From assembly GCA_963844655.1 (NCBI GenBank), contig CAWJPA010000007.1, forward strand, positions 1,550,001 through 1,614,000: a stretch of 64,000 nt of DNA, given 5' to 3'. The DNA comes from JASHPR01 sp963844655 (lineage in GTDB: Bacteria; Actinomycetota; Actinomycetes; Streptosporangiales; Streptosporangiaceae). Positions within the stretch are counted from its first letter, which is position 1, and each line of letters begins with the position of its first letter. A model generated the notes under the pieces. It was not told the origin of the DNA. It saw only the letters and a program-made list of their open reading frames with translations, and made no database searches. The translations under genes and the position numbers were made by a program. Shown piece after piece: positions 40,607-48,980 of the stretch.

Positions 40607-40978
40607 ATGCCAGTGCGACTTCACCACGTGGTCATCGACACACACGATCTGCCCCGCCTGGCCCGGTTCTGGACGCAGGCGCTGGGCTGGAAGATCCTTT
40701 CCGAGCGGGAGCGCGAGATCGTCATCGGCCCCGACGAGGCAGCACCTGTGGGCATCTGCTTCATGCCGGTGACTGGCGTAAAGGCCATTAAAAACCGGGT
40801 TCACCTCGACCTGACTACCGGTGCCGACGATCGCGAGGCAGAGATCGAGCGCCTGCTCGCGCTCGGCGCGGTCCGCGTCGACATCGGCCAGACCGGCACC
40901 GAGTCGTGGACGGTCCTGGCCGACCCCGAGGGCAATGAGTTCTGCGTGGTGCGCCCGAAGAGCACGCTGACCGGCTGA
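40607..40978 (+). CDS. VOC (glyoxalase/bleomycin resistance) superfamily protein
   Basis: The 123-residue single-domain protein: MPVRLHHVVIDTHDLPRLARFWTQALGWKI at the start and VLADPEGNEFCVV at the end are typical of the Glyoxalase_6 subgroup. His and Glu residues (HHVV, HLDL, GNEF) are placed to bind a metal. The substrate is not deducible. It is 94 bp beyond the PAP2 gene and in the same direction as the nitroreductase-like gene. Confidence 0.85.
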   Translation: MPVRLHHVVIDTHDLPRLARFWTQALGWKILSEREREIVIGPDEAAPVGICFMPVTGVKAIKNRVHLDLTTGADDREAEIERLLALGAVRVDIGQTGTESWTVLADPEGNEFCVVRPKSTLTG

Positions 40979-41034
40979 CGCCCGGGAATGAACCGGCGGC
41001 CTCCCGCTCTTGAGTGGGCAGGAGGAAGCCACAG

Positions 41035-41442
41035 ATGCCTGACTGGAATAGCAAGATCATCGAAGAGTTCCGGGCCAACGCGGGAAAGGTGGGCGGGCCT
41101 TTCGAGGGCGCCCCGCTGCTGCTCCTGCACACCGTGGGCGCTAAGACCGGCCAGCAGCGCGTGAACCCGATGATGTACCAGGCGGTGCCGGACGGCTATG
41201 CCGTGTTCGCCTCCAAGGGAGGCGCGCCGGACAACCCGGACTGGTACCACAACCTGCTGGCCCATCCGCAGGTGAGCGCCGAGATCGGCGACCAGAGCTT
41301 CGAGCTCAAGGCGCGGGTCGCCGAGGGCGGCGAGCGGGAGAAGATCTGGACCGCGCAGAAGGCCGCCTACCCGGGATTCGCCGAGTACGAGGAGAAGACC
41401 AGTCGGCAGATCCCGGTCATCGTCCTGGAACCGGCCAGCTAG
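41035..41442 (+). CDS. Deazaflavin (F420)-dependent nitroreductase-like (DDN family) protein
   Basis: The 135-residue protein has LLLHTVGAKTGQQRVNPMMY and FASKGGAPDNPDWYHNLLAHPQV, the two signatures of the DDN split beta-barrel group that binds F420H2. GGAGGAAG at about 41020-41027 makes the ATG at 41035 the start rather than the GTG at 41014. The family reduces quinones, aflatoxins or nitro compounds. F420 use implies that the host makes this cofactor, as many actinomycetes do. Its stop overlaps the convergent gene at 41439. Confidence 0.9.
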   Translation: MPDWNSKIIEEFRANAGKVGGPFEGAPLLLLHTVGAKTGQQRVNPMMYQAVPDGYAVFASKGGAPDNPDWYHNLLAHPQVSAEIGDQSFELKARVAEGGEREKIWTAQKAAYPGFAEYEEKTSRQIPVIVLEPAS

Positions 41443-41870
41443 CCGGCGGGGTCGGGGCCCGGCGGCCCGGGCCCAGGCCCGGCAGCCTGGTCGGCCGTGC
41501 GCAGCCGGGCGCGGGCGCGGGCCCGGCGCTCGCTGCGCTCGATCAGGCTGAGCGCCACCACCACGGCGGCGATCGCGGCCTCGATCTCCGCGGTCCTGAT
41601 CAGGTTCTGCAGGTCGGATACGTTCAGCCCGTTGTTCTGCGGGCGGACGCGGATCACCTCGACCCCGCCACCGCGGACCCGGATGACCTGGACGTTGCCG
41701 CGGCGGCCCGGGCCAGGCGGTGGCGCCTTCCCGATCCGGCTGAACGCGGGGCCGGCGGGCGCGGGCGGCGCGATCACGCGGGCCGCGCCGCTGTGCTCCC
41801 AGGCCACGCCGAGAGCCACGACCACGGCCACGGTGAGCAGTGCCGCCGCGAGGTGGCGGGCGAACTTCAC
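41439..41870 (-). CDS. Membrane-associated protein of unknown function
   Basis: The 143-residue protein has one N-terminal TM helix (AAALLTVAVVVALGVAW), a Pro/Arg-rich linker with two copies of VIRVR (VQVIRVRGGGVEVIRVR), and a second hydrophobic stretch (IEAAIAAVVVALSLI) followed by a basic tail. I do not recognise a family. It overlaps the upstream DUF4405 gene by 4 bp (ATGA), so the two are likely co-expressed, perhaps as parts of one membrane complex. Confidence 0.55.
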   Translation of the reverse strand: MKFARHLAAALLTVAVVVALGVAWEHSGAARVIAPPAPAGPAFSRIGKAPPPGPGRRGNVQVIRVRGGGVEVIRVRPQNNGLNVSDLQNLIRTAEIEAAIAAVVVALSLIERSERRARARARLRTADQAAGPGPGPPGPDPAG

Positions 41871-42436
41871 CGGGAACGCCGGTTCGGGTGGCGGGTGATG
41901 AGGTGGCGCGCGACCGAGACGATCCAGCGCCAGCGCAGCGCGACGTGCACCGGGACCAGGCCCAGCGTCACCTCAGCGGTGATGATGTGCAGCCGGTCCC
42001 AGAACGGGGTGGTGATGGTGACGATGCCCAGGGCAGGCAGCGCCACCCGGGAGATCACGATCCCGGACGCCACGCACAGGGTCATCGCGGCCAGCAGGGC
42101 CAGGTTGACCAGCCAGATGACCCGGTCCCGGCCCCGGCGGGTGACTAGCCTGCGGGTGGTGCGGATCACCCAGTCCCAGTGCAGGGTGAGGTGCACGAGC
42201 AGGACCAGCCCGAGCGCCAGGCCCAGCCACTCGTGGATGACCGGCCCGGTGAACCCGAAGCTGTAGGCCAGCGTGTAGCCCACGAGGATCGCGGCGTCCA
42301 GCCAGAAGTCCAGCCGCGTGCGCGCCACGGCCCGCCGGCGGCGGGAGGTGACGTCGGCGGCGGTGCTCGGGGCGGCCCGTCGGCCAAGACCAGTCACTGC
42401 CGCCAGTCTGCCCGGCGGGGCGGGCCGTGTCGTCAC
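41867..42436 (-). CDS. DUF4405/cytochrome b-like membrane protein
   Basis: The 189-residue protein has four TM helices (about 42-65, 68-90, 105-130, 145-165). HEWLGLALGLVLLVHLTLHW and LHIITAEVTLGLVPVHVAL place His pairs within helices, as in di-heme cytochrome b561-type proteins and DUF4405. It could transfer electrons across the membrane, but no partner oxidoreductase is next to it. The N-terminal 35 residues are basic and likely cytoplasmic. Confidence 0.7.
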   Translation of the reverse strand: MTTRPAPPGRLAAVTGLGRRAAPSTAADVTSRRRRAVARTRLDFWLDAAILVGYTLAYSFGFTGPVIHEWLGLALGLVLLVHLTLHWDWVIRTTRRLVTRRGRDRVIWLVNLALLAAMTLCVASGIVISRVALPALGIVTITTPFWDRLHIITAEVTLGLVPVHVALRWRWIVSVARHLITRHPNRRSR

Positions 42437-42456
42437 GCCGGGGAGCTACCGTGCGG

Positions 42457-43629
42457 TCATACCTGCGGAGTAGCGCCGGGCGGGCCCGGTTCGTCGCCGA
42501 GCTCGGCCAGCACTGTGGCGGTGTGCTGGCCCAGCGCCGGGACCGCGCCCATCGCGGCCTCCCGGCCGGGCATGCTCACCGGCGGCAGCAGGGCCTGCAC
42601 CGGGCCGCCCGGCGTGCCGACCACACGCCACCGGTTCCTGGCCGCGAGCTGCGGGTGAGCGGCGAAGTCCGCCGGGGTGCGCAGCCGGGCGCTGGCGATC
42701 CCGGCCTCGTCCAGGAGGGCCACGACCTCATCGGGGGTCAGCGCGGCGAGCGCGGCCTCGATGATGCGGGTCAGCTCGGCGTCATGCGCCACGCGGTCGG
42801 GGTTGGTGCGGAACCGCTCGTCGCTGACGAGGTCGGGCCGGCCCAGCACCCGTTCGCAGAGCACGGCCCACTCGCGGTCGTTCTGCAGGCCCAGGAACAC
42901 CTGGCCGCCGGCGGCGGCGTAGGGGCCGTACGGGGAGATGGACGCGTGCTGGGCGCCGGTCCGCCTGGCCGGCTGCCCGCCGTAGACGGAGTAGTAGACC
43001 GGCTGGCTCATCCACTCGCCGAGGGCGTCGAGCAGGGCCACGTCGAAGCTGGACCCGCGCCCGGTTCGCTCGCGCTCGTACAGCGCGGTGAGCACGCCGC
43101 TGAAGGCGTACATGCCCGCGGCGATGTCGGCGACCGAGATGCCGGCCTTGCACGGCTCCTCCGGGGTGCCGGTCACCGACAGCAGGCCGGCCTCGCACTG
43201 GATCAGCAGGTCATACGCCTTCTTGTCCTGGTAGGGGCCACCGGGGCCGTAGCCGGAGACCGAGCAGCAGATCAGCCGCGGGTAACGGGCGAGCAGGTCG
43301 GCCGCGCCGAGCCCGAGGCGGCCGGCGGCGCCGGGCGCGAGGTTCTGCACGAACACGTCGGCCCGGTCGAGCAGCGCGGTCAGCGCCGCCCGCCCGGCCT
43401 CGCTCTTGACGTCGAGCTCGACCGACTCCTTGCCCCGGTTCAGCCACACGAAGTAGCTGGCCTGGCCGAGCACGGACCGGTCGTAGCCGCGGGCGAAGTC
43501 GCCGCCGCCCGGCCGCTCGATCTTGATGACCCGGGCGCCGAGGTCGGCGAGCTGCCGGGTGGCGAACGGCGCCGCCACGGCCTGCTCCAGCGCGACGACC
43601 GTGATCCCGTCCAGCGGGAGCGTCGGCAT
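42457..43629 (-). CDS. CaiB/BaiF-type (family III) CoA-transferase
   Basis: The 390-residue protein matches family III CoA transferases: ITVVALEQAVAAPFATRQLADLGARVIKIERPGGGDFAR at the N-terminus, with DLLIQCEAGLLSVTG and GRGSSFDVALLDAL following. The conserved catalytic Asp lies in AYDLLIQ. It moves CoA between carboxylic acids. GGAGGAGG precedes the ATG at 43629; an earlier ATG at 43671 lacks this. It follows the acyl-CoA dehydrogenase gene by 38 bp in the same direction, suggesting a small operon for activation and oxidation of an organic acid. Confidence 0.9.
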   Translation of the reverse strand: MPTLPLDGITVVALEQAVAAPFATRQLADLGARVIKIERPGGGDFARGYDRSVLGQASYFVWLNRGKESVELDVKSEAGRAALTALLDRADVFVQNLAPGAAGRLGLGAADLLARYPRLICCSVSGYGPGGPYQDKKAYDLLIQCEAGLLSVTGTPEEPCKAGISVADIAAGMYAFSGVLTALYERERTGRGSSFDVALLDALGEWMSQPVYYSVYGGQPARRTGAQHASISPYGPYAAAGGQVFLGLQNDREWAVLCERVLGRPDLVSDERFRTNPDRVAHDAELTRIIEAALAALTPDEVVALLDEAGIASARLRTPADFAAHPQLAARNRWRVVGTPGGPVQALLPPVSMPGREAAMGAVPALGQHTATVLAELGDEPGPPGATPQV

Positions 43630-43667
43630 GGCCTCCTCCTGGCTCCGGTCCGCGGCCGCGTCGTGGG

Positions 43668-44846
43668 TCACGGGGCGACCGAGTTCCGCTTGACGAGCTG
43701 GCGGGCTATGACGTTGCGCTGGATCTCGTTGGTGCCCTCGCCGACGATCATCAGCGGGGCGTCGCGGAAGTAGCGCTCGACGTCGAACTCGGTCGAGTAC
43801 CCGTAGCCGCCGTGGATACGGACCGCGTCCAGCGCGATCTCCATGGCGGCCTCGGAGGCGAACAGCTTGGCCATGCCCGCTTCCATGTCGGCGCGGTCTC
43901 CGCGGTCGTAGCAGCGGGCGGCGTGCAGGACGAGCTGGCGCGCCGCGGTCAGCTTCGTCACCATGTCGGCGAGGTAGTTGCCGATGGACTGGTGCTGCCA
44001 GATCGGCTTGCCGAACGCCTCGCGCTCCTGTGCGTACCGCAGCGCATCTTCGAGCGCAGCCCGGCCCACGCCGAGTGCCCGGGAGGCAACCTGGATCCGC
44101 CCGATCTCCAGGCCGCGCATCATCTGCGCGAAACCTTCGCCCTCCCGCTCGCCGAGCAGGGCCGTGGCCGGCACGCGGAAGTCATCGAAGCTGATCTCGC
44201 AGCTCTCGATTCCTTTGTAGCCGAGCTTCGGCAGGTCACGGGAGACCACGAAACCGGGACCCGGCTCGACCAGCGCGATGCTGATGCCGGTGTGGCCGGG
44301 CCGGGCCGCCGGGTCGGTCTTGCACAGCAGCGCGACCAGGCCGGAGCGCCGGGCATTGGAAATCCATGTCTTGGACCCGTTGATGACGTAGGAGTCCCCA
44401 CCCGCCTCCCCATCCCCCTTCACCCGGCGGGCTGCGGTGCTGATGTTCTGCAGGTCAGATCCGCCGCCTGGCTCGGTCAGCGCCATGGTGGCGCGCAGCT
44501 CGCCGGTCGCCATCCGCGGCAGGTACCGCTGCTGCTGCTCGGGCGTGCCGAAGGTCAGGATCAGCTTGGCGACGACCGTGTGACCGCCCATCGCGCCGGC
44601 CAGGCTCATCCACCCGCGCGCCAGCTCCTCGGTGATCAGCGCGTAGCACGGCGTGCTGACCGCGCTGGCGCCCCACGGCTCGGGGATGGCGAGGCCGTAG
44701 ACGCCGAGTTCCTTCATCTGGCCGATGAGCTTCTCCGGGTAGGTGTCGGCGTGCTCGAGGTCACGCACGACGGGCTTGACCTCGCGGTTCACGAACTCGC
44801 GGACCAGTTCGACGATCGCCTGCTCGTCGGAGTTCAGCTCAGCCAC
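43668..44846 (-). CDS. Acyl-CoA dehydrogenase
   Basis: A GTG at 44846 with AAGGGGTGG upstream gives 392 residues, the usual ACAD length. ATMALTEPGGGSDLQNI and INGSKTWISNARRSGLVALL are the flavin/substrate signatures; YAQEREAFGKPIWQHQSIG and RIHGGYGYSTEFDVERYFRDA complete the family pattern, and IVGEGTNEIQRNVIARQL carries the catalytic Glu region. It forms an alpha-beta double bond in an acyl-CoA using FAD. A longer open frame runs upstream but has no homology. Confidence 0.92.
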   Translation of the reverse strand: MAELNSDEQAIVELVREFVNREVKPVVRDLEHADTYPEKLIGQMKELGVYGLAIPEPWGASAVSTPCYALITEELARGWMSLAGAMGGHTVVAKLILTFGTPEQQQRYLPRMATGELRATMALTEPGGGSDLQNISTAARRVKGDGEAGGDSYVINGSKTWISNARRSGLVALLCKTDPAARPGHTGISIALVEPGPGFVVSRDLPKLGYKGIESCEISFDDFRVPATALLGEREGEGFAQMMRGLEIGRIQVASRALGVGRAALEDALRYAQEREAFGKPIWQHQSIGNYLADMVTKLTAARQLVLHAARCYDRGDRADMEAGMAKLFASEAAMEIALDAVRIHGGYGYSTEFDVERYFRDAPLMIVGEGTNEIQRNVIARQLVKRNSVAP

Positions 44847-44956
44847 GCGGCCACCCCTTCTCGCTCCCGGTCGCGGTCGGCCGCCGGCGGCCCTGGGCAG
44901 GAGCCGGCGCCGCGCCTCAGCCCACCCTAGGATGGGCCGCTCCGGGCGAGCAGCGG

Positions 44957-45200
44957 TCAGGGCACCAATTCGATCGGCCGTTTCTCGGCCAGGCTCCGCC
45001 TGATGGCGTCGATGACGGTGACATTGCGGAGGCCGTCGGCGAAGCTGGACTCCGGGACGGCGGTTCCGGCCAGGCAGTCGGCGAAATGCCGCATGGGCTC
45101 GTACACAAAGTGGGTGAGGTGCCCGTAGCGGTCCCGTGTCCCTATGGGTATCCACGGGTACTCAACCCGGTCACGGACAAACGTCAGGCCGTTGTAGGTC
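44957..45200 (-). pseudogene. C-terminal fragment of a Gfo/Idh/MocA-type oxidoreductase
   Basis: On the minus strand an open stretch reads TYNGLTFVRDRVEYPW, then HFADCLAGTAVPESSFADGLRNVTVIDAIRRSLAEKRPIEL before TGA at 44959-44957. This is the usual tail of Gfo/Idh/MocA dehydrogenases. No upstream part exists; the similarity stops near 45200, where a different fragment on the plus strand begins. Start and N-terminal NAD domain are absent, so it is a remnant. Confidence 0.7.
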
Positions 45201-45204
45201 GCAG

Positions 45205-45589
45205 CGCAAGCTCGGCAAGTACTGGAAGCGGCTGCAGAAACTCACCTATGCCTGCTGGGCGCTGCTCGCCTTCCACCTGATCCTGCTGGAGGGATTCGGG
45301 TTCGAAAACGGGAGTGGGCACAATGGCTCCGGCTTCCCTGGTGACGGTGACCCCATCTTCCATCAGCGCCTCTACCCAGTACTCGGCGTGCAGCCTCTTC
45401 CTGCTCACCCTCAGGCTACCGCCGGTAAAGCGCTGGATCGTCGCTCGTCAAAAGGAAGGCCGGGGCTGGCTCGTATGGCTAACCATCACGCCGATTTTCG
45501 CGCTGTTCGTGCTCGATTTTATCTTCATCGTCAACGAGGAAATGTTCAAGGGAATCGACTCCTTCAGGGAGACCCCCAGCAACGAGTAG
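45205..45589 (+). pseudogene. Broken ferric-reductase/YedZ-like heme membrane protein fragment
   Basis: In one frame (from about 45205) the sequence reads RKLGKYWKRLQKLTYACWALLAFHLILLEGFG, which resembles the helix with heme His in ferric reductase-like proteins. Around 45330-45380 it shifts to another frame that gives SLFLLTLRLPPVKRWIVARQ and WLVWLTITPIFALFVLDFIFIVNEEMF to the TAG at 45589. The N-terminal helices are missing. The second part alone has an ATG at 45314 and could encode a 91-residue membrane peptide. I read the locus as decayed. Confidence 0.5.
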
Positions 45590-45664
45590 GGCAGTAACCA
45601 TCATCGACTGAGCTGGCAGCAGCTTCGTGCTGCCGCCAGCGGGACGGGTTAGGAGAGGGATCTG

Positions 45665-46243
45665 ATGAGCGAGACGTACGCCAGAGGCGGCGAGGAGGAG
45701 ACCGCAGTTGGCGGCGTTATACTCGTCGCTATTTCCCTGCTGGCTACTGTCTTGGTGATCGGGGGCCTCATCTACGCCACAGGTACCAGCGAGCGCCATA
45801 AAGCCGCACTTGCCGCCGCCGGGTGCGAGCCCAACCTGTCGCCCTCTGGCCTGCAATGTACGACCGCGCCGATGCTGGCCAGCCAGTATGTGGCGATCAT
45901 GACTCCGGCCACCCGGCAACTGAATACTGACGTGGCCGCCTACACCGCCAACGAAAGGCACCTCGCCGCAGCCGAAGCGGCCCTGACGGCGGAAGTGACA
46001 TCGGAGCATGCGTTCGACACGAGCCTGGCGCGTATCGCGTTCCCGCCCGCTATCGCGCCCACAGCCAAGGCGCTGGTTCAGGCTAACCAGGCCCGCGCCA
46101 AGCTGACCGCCGAGCAGGCACGGTCGACCTCACTCGCCCAGTTGCGGTCGTTCAACCACCCGGTTGAGGTTGCCAGCGCCGCCGTCCAGGCCGAAATGAG
46201 TCTCATGCGCAAGGCTCTTGATTCGCCACCTCCGGCGGGCTGA
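45665..46243 (+). CDS. Single-TM protein with extracytoplasmic helical domain, unknown function
   Basis: The 192-residue protein has a short cytoplasmic N-terminus, one TM helix (about 14-38; GGVILVAISLLATVLVIGGLIYA), two Cys (CEPNLSPSGLQC) that may form a disulfide, and an Ala/Glu/Thr-rich helical domain (about 75-185) that looks coiled-coil. I recognise no family. AGGAGAGGGATCTG precedes the ATG. It lies beside the broken fragments but has normal codon use. Confidence 0.6.
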   Translation: MSETYARGGEEETAVGGVILVAISLLATVLVIGGLIYATGTSERHKAALAAAGCEPNLSPSGLQCTTAPMLASQYVAIMTPATRQLNTDVAAYTANERHLAAAEAALTAEVTSEHAFDTSLARIAFPPAIAPTAKALVQANQARAKLTAEQARSTSLAQLRSFNHPVEVASAAVQAEMSLMRKALDSPPPAG

Positions 46244-46334
46244 GCTGATCGGGCCTGCGCGAGTGAACCGCCGCGTTGCGCGAGATGATGACCTTCAGCA
46301 CGGCCGGGAGCCTGGTTTGGGGGAGTCCCTAGTG

Positions 46335-47123
46335 TCACCCCAGCTCGTGCAGGATGGCCTCCCGCACCGGGGGAATCACCTCATCCCACAGCAGCCGTCC
46401 CTTTTCTGCGGTCGCTCCCGCCACCTTCCACAGCACGCCGCTGTCCGGGACCACGTCGGAAGGCGCAGGAACTATGTCGTACCACGGCCTGCGCTTGGCC
46501 GCGTCATCGGCGAGCCGGTCGAAACGGACGAGCTCCGGGTGAATGTGCATCATGATGGACGTCTCGTAGGTGGCTGCGTGTTCGATGGCACGGCCCATAT
46601 AACCGCCGCTGAAGACCACCTCTATCGTCTCGCTCGACAGCTCTTTCAGGCAGGTCTCGAACACGAGCGCCTTGACGTCCTCCCGGTCCCCGATGGCCGC
46701 GCGCACCGACTCGTAGAGGAAGTTCCCGTTCTCGTAGTGCCAGTTAAGGACCGCGAAGCGCCTGAAGCCGTGGCGCAGGAGTTCGGCGAGGACGTCCCGG
46801 ATGACGCCCATGAACGTGACCGGCGTCAGGGACGTGGTGCCGACGAAACCCTGCCCACCCCCGGACAGGGGCCGTGACGGGCAGCCGTACGTAACCGGCG
46901 GGGCGACGATCATGTTGACGTCGGACGCCACCGCGAGGCCCACCGCCGTCGCGCACAGATAGTCCGTCGCGAGCGGAAGATGCGGACCGTGCTGCTCGGT
47001 CGCCCCGACCGGAAGGATGACCCCGACGCCGCTCGCGGCCGCATCCCGTATCTCGAGCCACGTGCGGTGCGCCATGAGTCTGTCGTCGGCCTGAGCGCCT
47101 GGTCCGGCAGAGATCGGAGCCAT
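46335..47123 (-). CDS. Creatininase-family amidohydrolase 1
   Basis: The 262-residue protein has all metal-ligand motifs of creatininase: PVGATEQHGPHLPLATD (Glu, His, Asp) and NWHYEN (His, Glu), plus SGGGQGFVGTTSLTP and GGYMGRAIEHAATYETSIMM. The family hydrolyses cyclic amides (creatinine) or formamides (ArfB), and includes MftE. GGAAAGGAAG precedes the ATG. It is the last gene of the operon that starts at 53170, 46 bp after the monooxygenase. It shares overall layout with the two paralogs but is diverged, so different substrates are likely. Confidence 0.88.
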   Translation of the reverse strand: MAPISAGPGAQADDRLMAHRTWLEIRDAAASGVGVILPVGATEQHGPHLPLATDYLCATAVGLAVASDVNMIVAPPVTYGCPSRPLSGGGQGFVGTTSLTPVTFMGVIRDVLAELLRHGFRRFAVLNWHYENGNFLYESVRAAIGDREDVKALVFETCLKELSSETIEVVFSGGYMGRAIEHAATYETSIMMHIHPELVRFDRLADDAAKRRPWYDIVPAPSDVVPDSGVLWKVAGATAEKGRLLWDEVIPPVREAILHELG

Positions 47124-47169
47124 TGGTCTTCCTTTCCGCGAGAGCGAACAGAGGTGCCGGCTAGTGGAG

Positions 47170-48159
47170 TCATCCCGGCAAGGGAGCCAGGTCGGCGATG
47201 ACCCGCTCCAGGCTCAGCGGCTCGGGGACCAGGACCGGCAGCGTGACTCCGGCTGCGCGGTACTCCTCTATCCGCCTCCGGCAGCGATCGGGCGATCCGC
47301 AGACCGCGAGCGCGTCCACCACGTCGTACTCCACGAGGCGGGACGCCTCCGCGAGCCCGGCCGTCTCGGCGGTGGCGGCGATCTGCGCGATGAGCTCGGC
47401 GCTGAGACCCATCTCGCGCGCGAGCTCAGGAAACCGGGAAACGTAGCTGGCCACGGTCGGCCGGAGCCGGTCGGCCGCATCCCGCCAGTCATCCGCGACG
47501 CTCACCATGAGGGACGTCCCGATCTCACCCGAGAAGCGGCCGGCAGCCGCGCCTTGGACCTGGTCAATCATCCGCATGACCTCGCGGGTGGACAGGAAGG
47601 CATCGAGAATGACCCCGTCGGCCTGACGGGCCGCCGTACGGAGCGCCTGCGGGCCGCCGACGCAGTAGAAGATGTCCGGCGGCGGATCGGGCCGCACCTC
47701 GAGCTGGGCGTTATCCAGCGTCACGCACCGGCCCGGATACGACACCTGCTCGCCGGACCACAGCAGCCGGATGGCCTCGGTGTACTCGCGGAGCCGGGCG
47801 ATGGGGTGCGTCACCTCGAATCCCTGCACCGCCAGCGTCGATGCGGAACCGACGCCGAGCCCGAGAATCGTCCGTCCCGGCGCGGCCTCGGCCAGCGTGG
47901 CCCAGGTGACGGCCAGCAGCGCGGCGCCGCGCGTGTACACGTTGACGGCCGCGCTGCCGATCTTCAGCCGCGTCGTGGCCAGTAGCATCGCGGTCATCGA
48001 GGTGATCGCGTCGCGGCGGACGACCGTCTCCGCCAGGAAGGCGGCCGAGTACCCCCGCCGCTCGGCCTCGTGCGCCAGCCGCGCGACGTCATGCAGGCCA
48101 GGCTGAGCCAGCAGCCCGATCGCCAGGCGACGCTCGTCGGGGATAACGTCATCGGCCAA
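47170..48159 (-). CDS. LLM-class flavin-dependent oxidoreductase
   Basis: The 329-residue protein is a bacterial luciferase-like TIM barrel: RLAIGLLAQPGLHDVARLAHEAERRGYSAAFLAE, TRLKIGSAAVNVYTRGAALLAVTWATLAEAAPGRTILGLGVGS and the C-terminal CGSPDRCRRRIEEYRAAGV. Members use FMNH2 or F420H2 to monooxygenate or reduce substrates; RutA, which opens pyrimidine rings, and sulfonate monooxygenases belong here. The start is a TTG at 48159 with a weak ribosome site. Placement between creatininase genes suggests an oxidative step in the same pathway. Confidence 0.85.
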   Translation of the reverse strand: MADDVIPDERRLAIGLLAQPGLHDVARLAHEAERRGYSAAFLAETVVRRDAITSMTAMLLATTRLKIGSAAVNVYTRGAALLAVTWATLAEAAPGRTILGLGVGSASTLAVQGFEVTHPIARLREYTEAIRLLWSGEQVSYPGRCVTLDNAQLEVRPDPPPDIFYCVGGPQALRTAARQADGVILDAFLSTREVMRMIDQVQGAAAGRFSGEIGTSLMVSVADDWRDAADRLRPTVASYVSRFPELAREMGLSAELIAQIAATAETAGLAEASRLVEYDVVDALAVCGSPDRCRRRIEEYRAAGVTLPVLVPEPLSLERVIADLAPLPG

Positions 48160-48224
48160 CGACTCTGCCTATCTCTTCTGATCTCCTTGGCCACGCGCAG
48201 AACCGGATCGGGATGCGAGACCTG

Positions 48225-48980
48225 TTACCACGCGTTCGCGAGAACCTCGGCCAGGCGAGCACTGCCTTCATCGATCAGCCGCTTCCCGATCTCCGGGGTC
48301 GCGCCGGCCGACCGAGTCAGCGACCCGGTGGGGGGAACGTATCCCGGCACCTGCGGATGGACATCGTAGGGCGGGAACGACGCGATCTCGGTGCCGGCCC
48401 GCTCCGGATGGACAAGGTCAGGGCGCAGGTAAAGCAGGATCGAGGTCTCCAGGAAGGCAGCATGCTCCAGAGCCACGCCGGGGTACTCCCCCGGGTAGAT
48501 GTCGATGATCAGTTGCTCGGGTATCAGGTCCACCCACAGCAGGTTAAGGATCTTGACGCCATCGGCGGGCCGCCCGCGCAGGCTGAGGTCGATGCCTTCG
48601 TGCAGCATCATGGAGTTCTCGTAGTGCCCGCTCACCATCACGATGCGCCGCGCGCCGTCGGTCATGAGCTGCGACATCACGTTGCTGATGGTGCCGATCA
48701 GGGTCGAGGCGTCGAGGCTTATGGTGCCGGGGAACATCTCCCCGCCCCCGCTTCGCGGATGCGACTTGTAGCCGTAGCTGAGGACCGGCGCCACCAGTGC
48801 GTCGCTGATCTGGGCCGCTGCCTCAGCGACCGCCACGACGTGGTAGGCATCGGATCCGAGCGGCAGATGATGCCCGTGCTGCTCGGTCGCGCCGATCGGC
48901 ACGATCACGGGGGTCTCACGAATGAGCGCGTCATACTCGGGCCAGGTAAGCTCCGCGATCCGGAATCTCTCTAGCGCCAC
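48225..48980 (-). CDS. Creatininase-family amidohydrolase 2
   Basis: The 251-residue protein retains PIGATEQHGHHLPLGSD (Glu, His, Asp) and SGHYEN (His, Glu), the closest of the three to the canonical GHYEN. RSGGGEMFPGTISLDASTLIG and ALEHAAFLETSILLYL are family-like. The GTG start overlaps the last base of the upstream creatininase stop, so the pair is translated together. All metal ligands are present, so it should be active. Confidence 0.88.
   Translation of the reverse strand: MALERFRIAELTWPEYDALIRETPVIVPIGATEQHGHHLPLGSDAYHVVAVAEAAAQISDALVAPVLSYGYKSHPRSGGGEMFPGTISLDASTLIGTISNVMSQLMTDGARRIVMVSGHYENSMMLHEGIDLSLRGRPADGVKILNLLWVDLIPEQLIIDIYPGEYPGVALEHAAFLETSILLYLRPDLVHPERAGTEIASFPPYDVHPQVPGYVPPTGSLTRSAGATPEIGKRLIDEGSARLAEVLANAW

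Noticed and set aside
43812..44930. A 372-codon plus-strand open frame opposite the acyl-CoA dehydrogenase
   Set aside because: The minus-strand frame carries all ACAD signatures at normal length; the plus frame has none.
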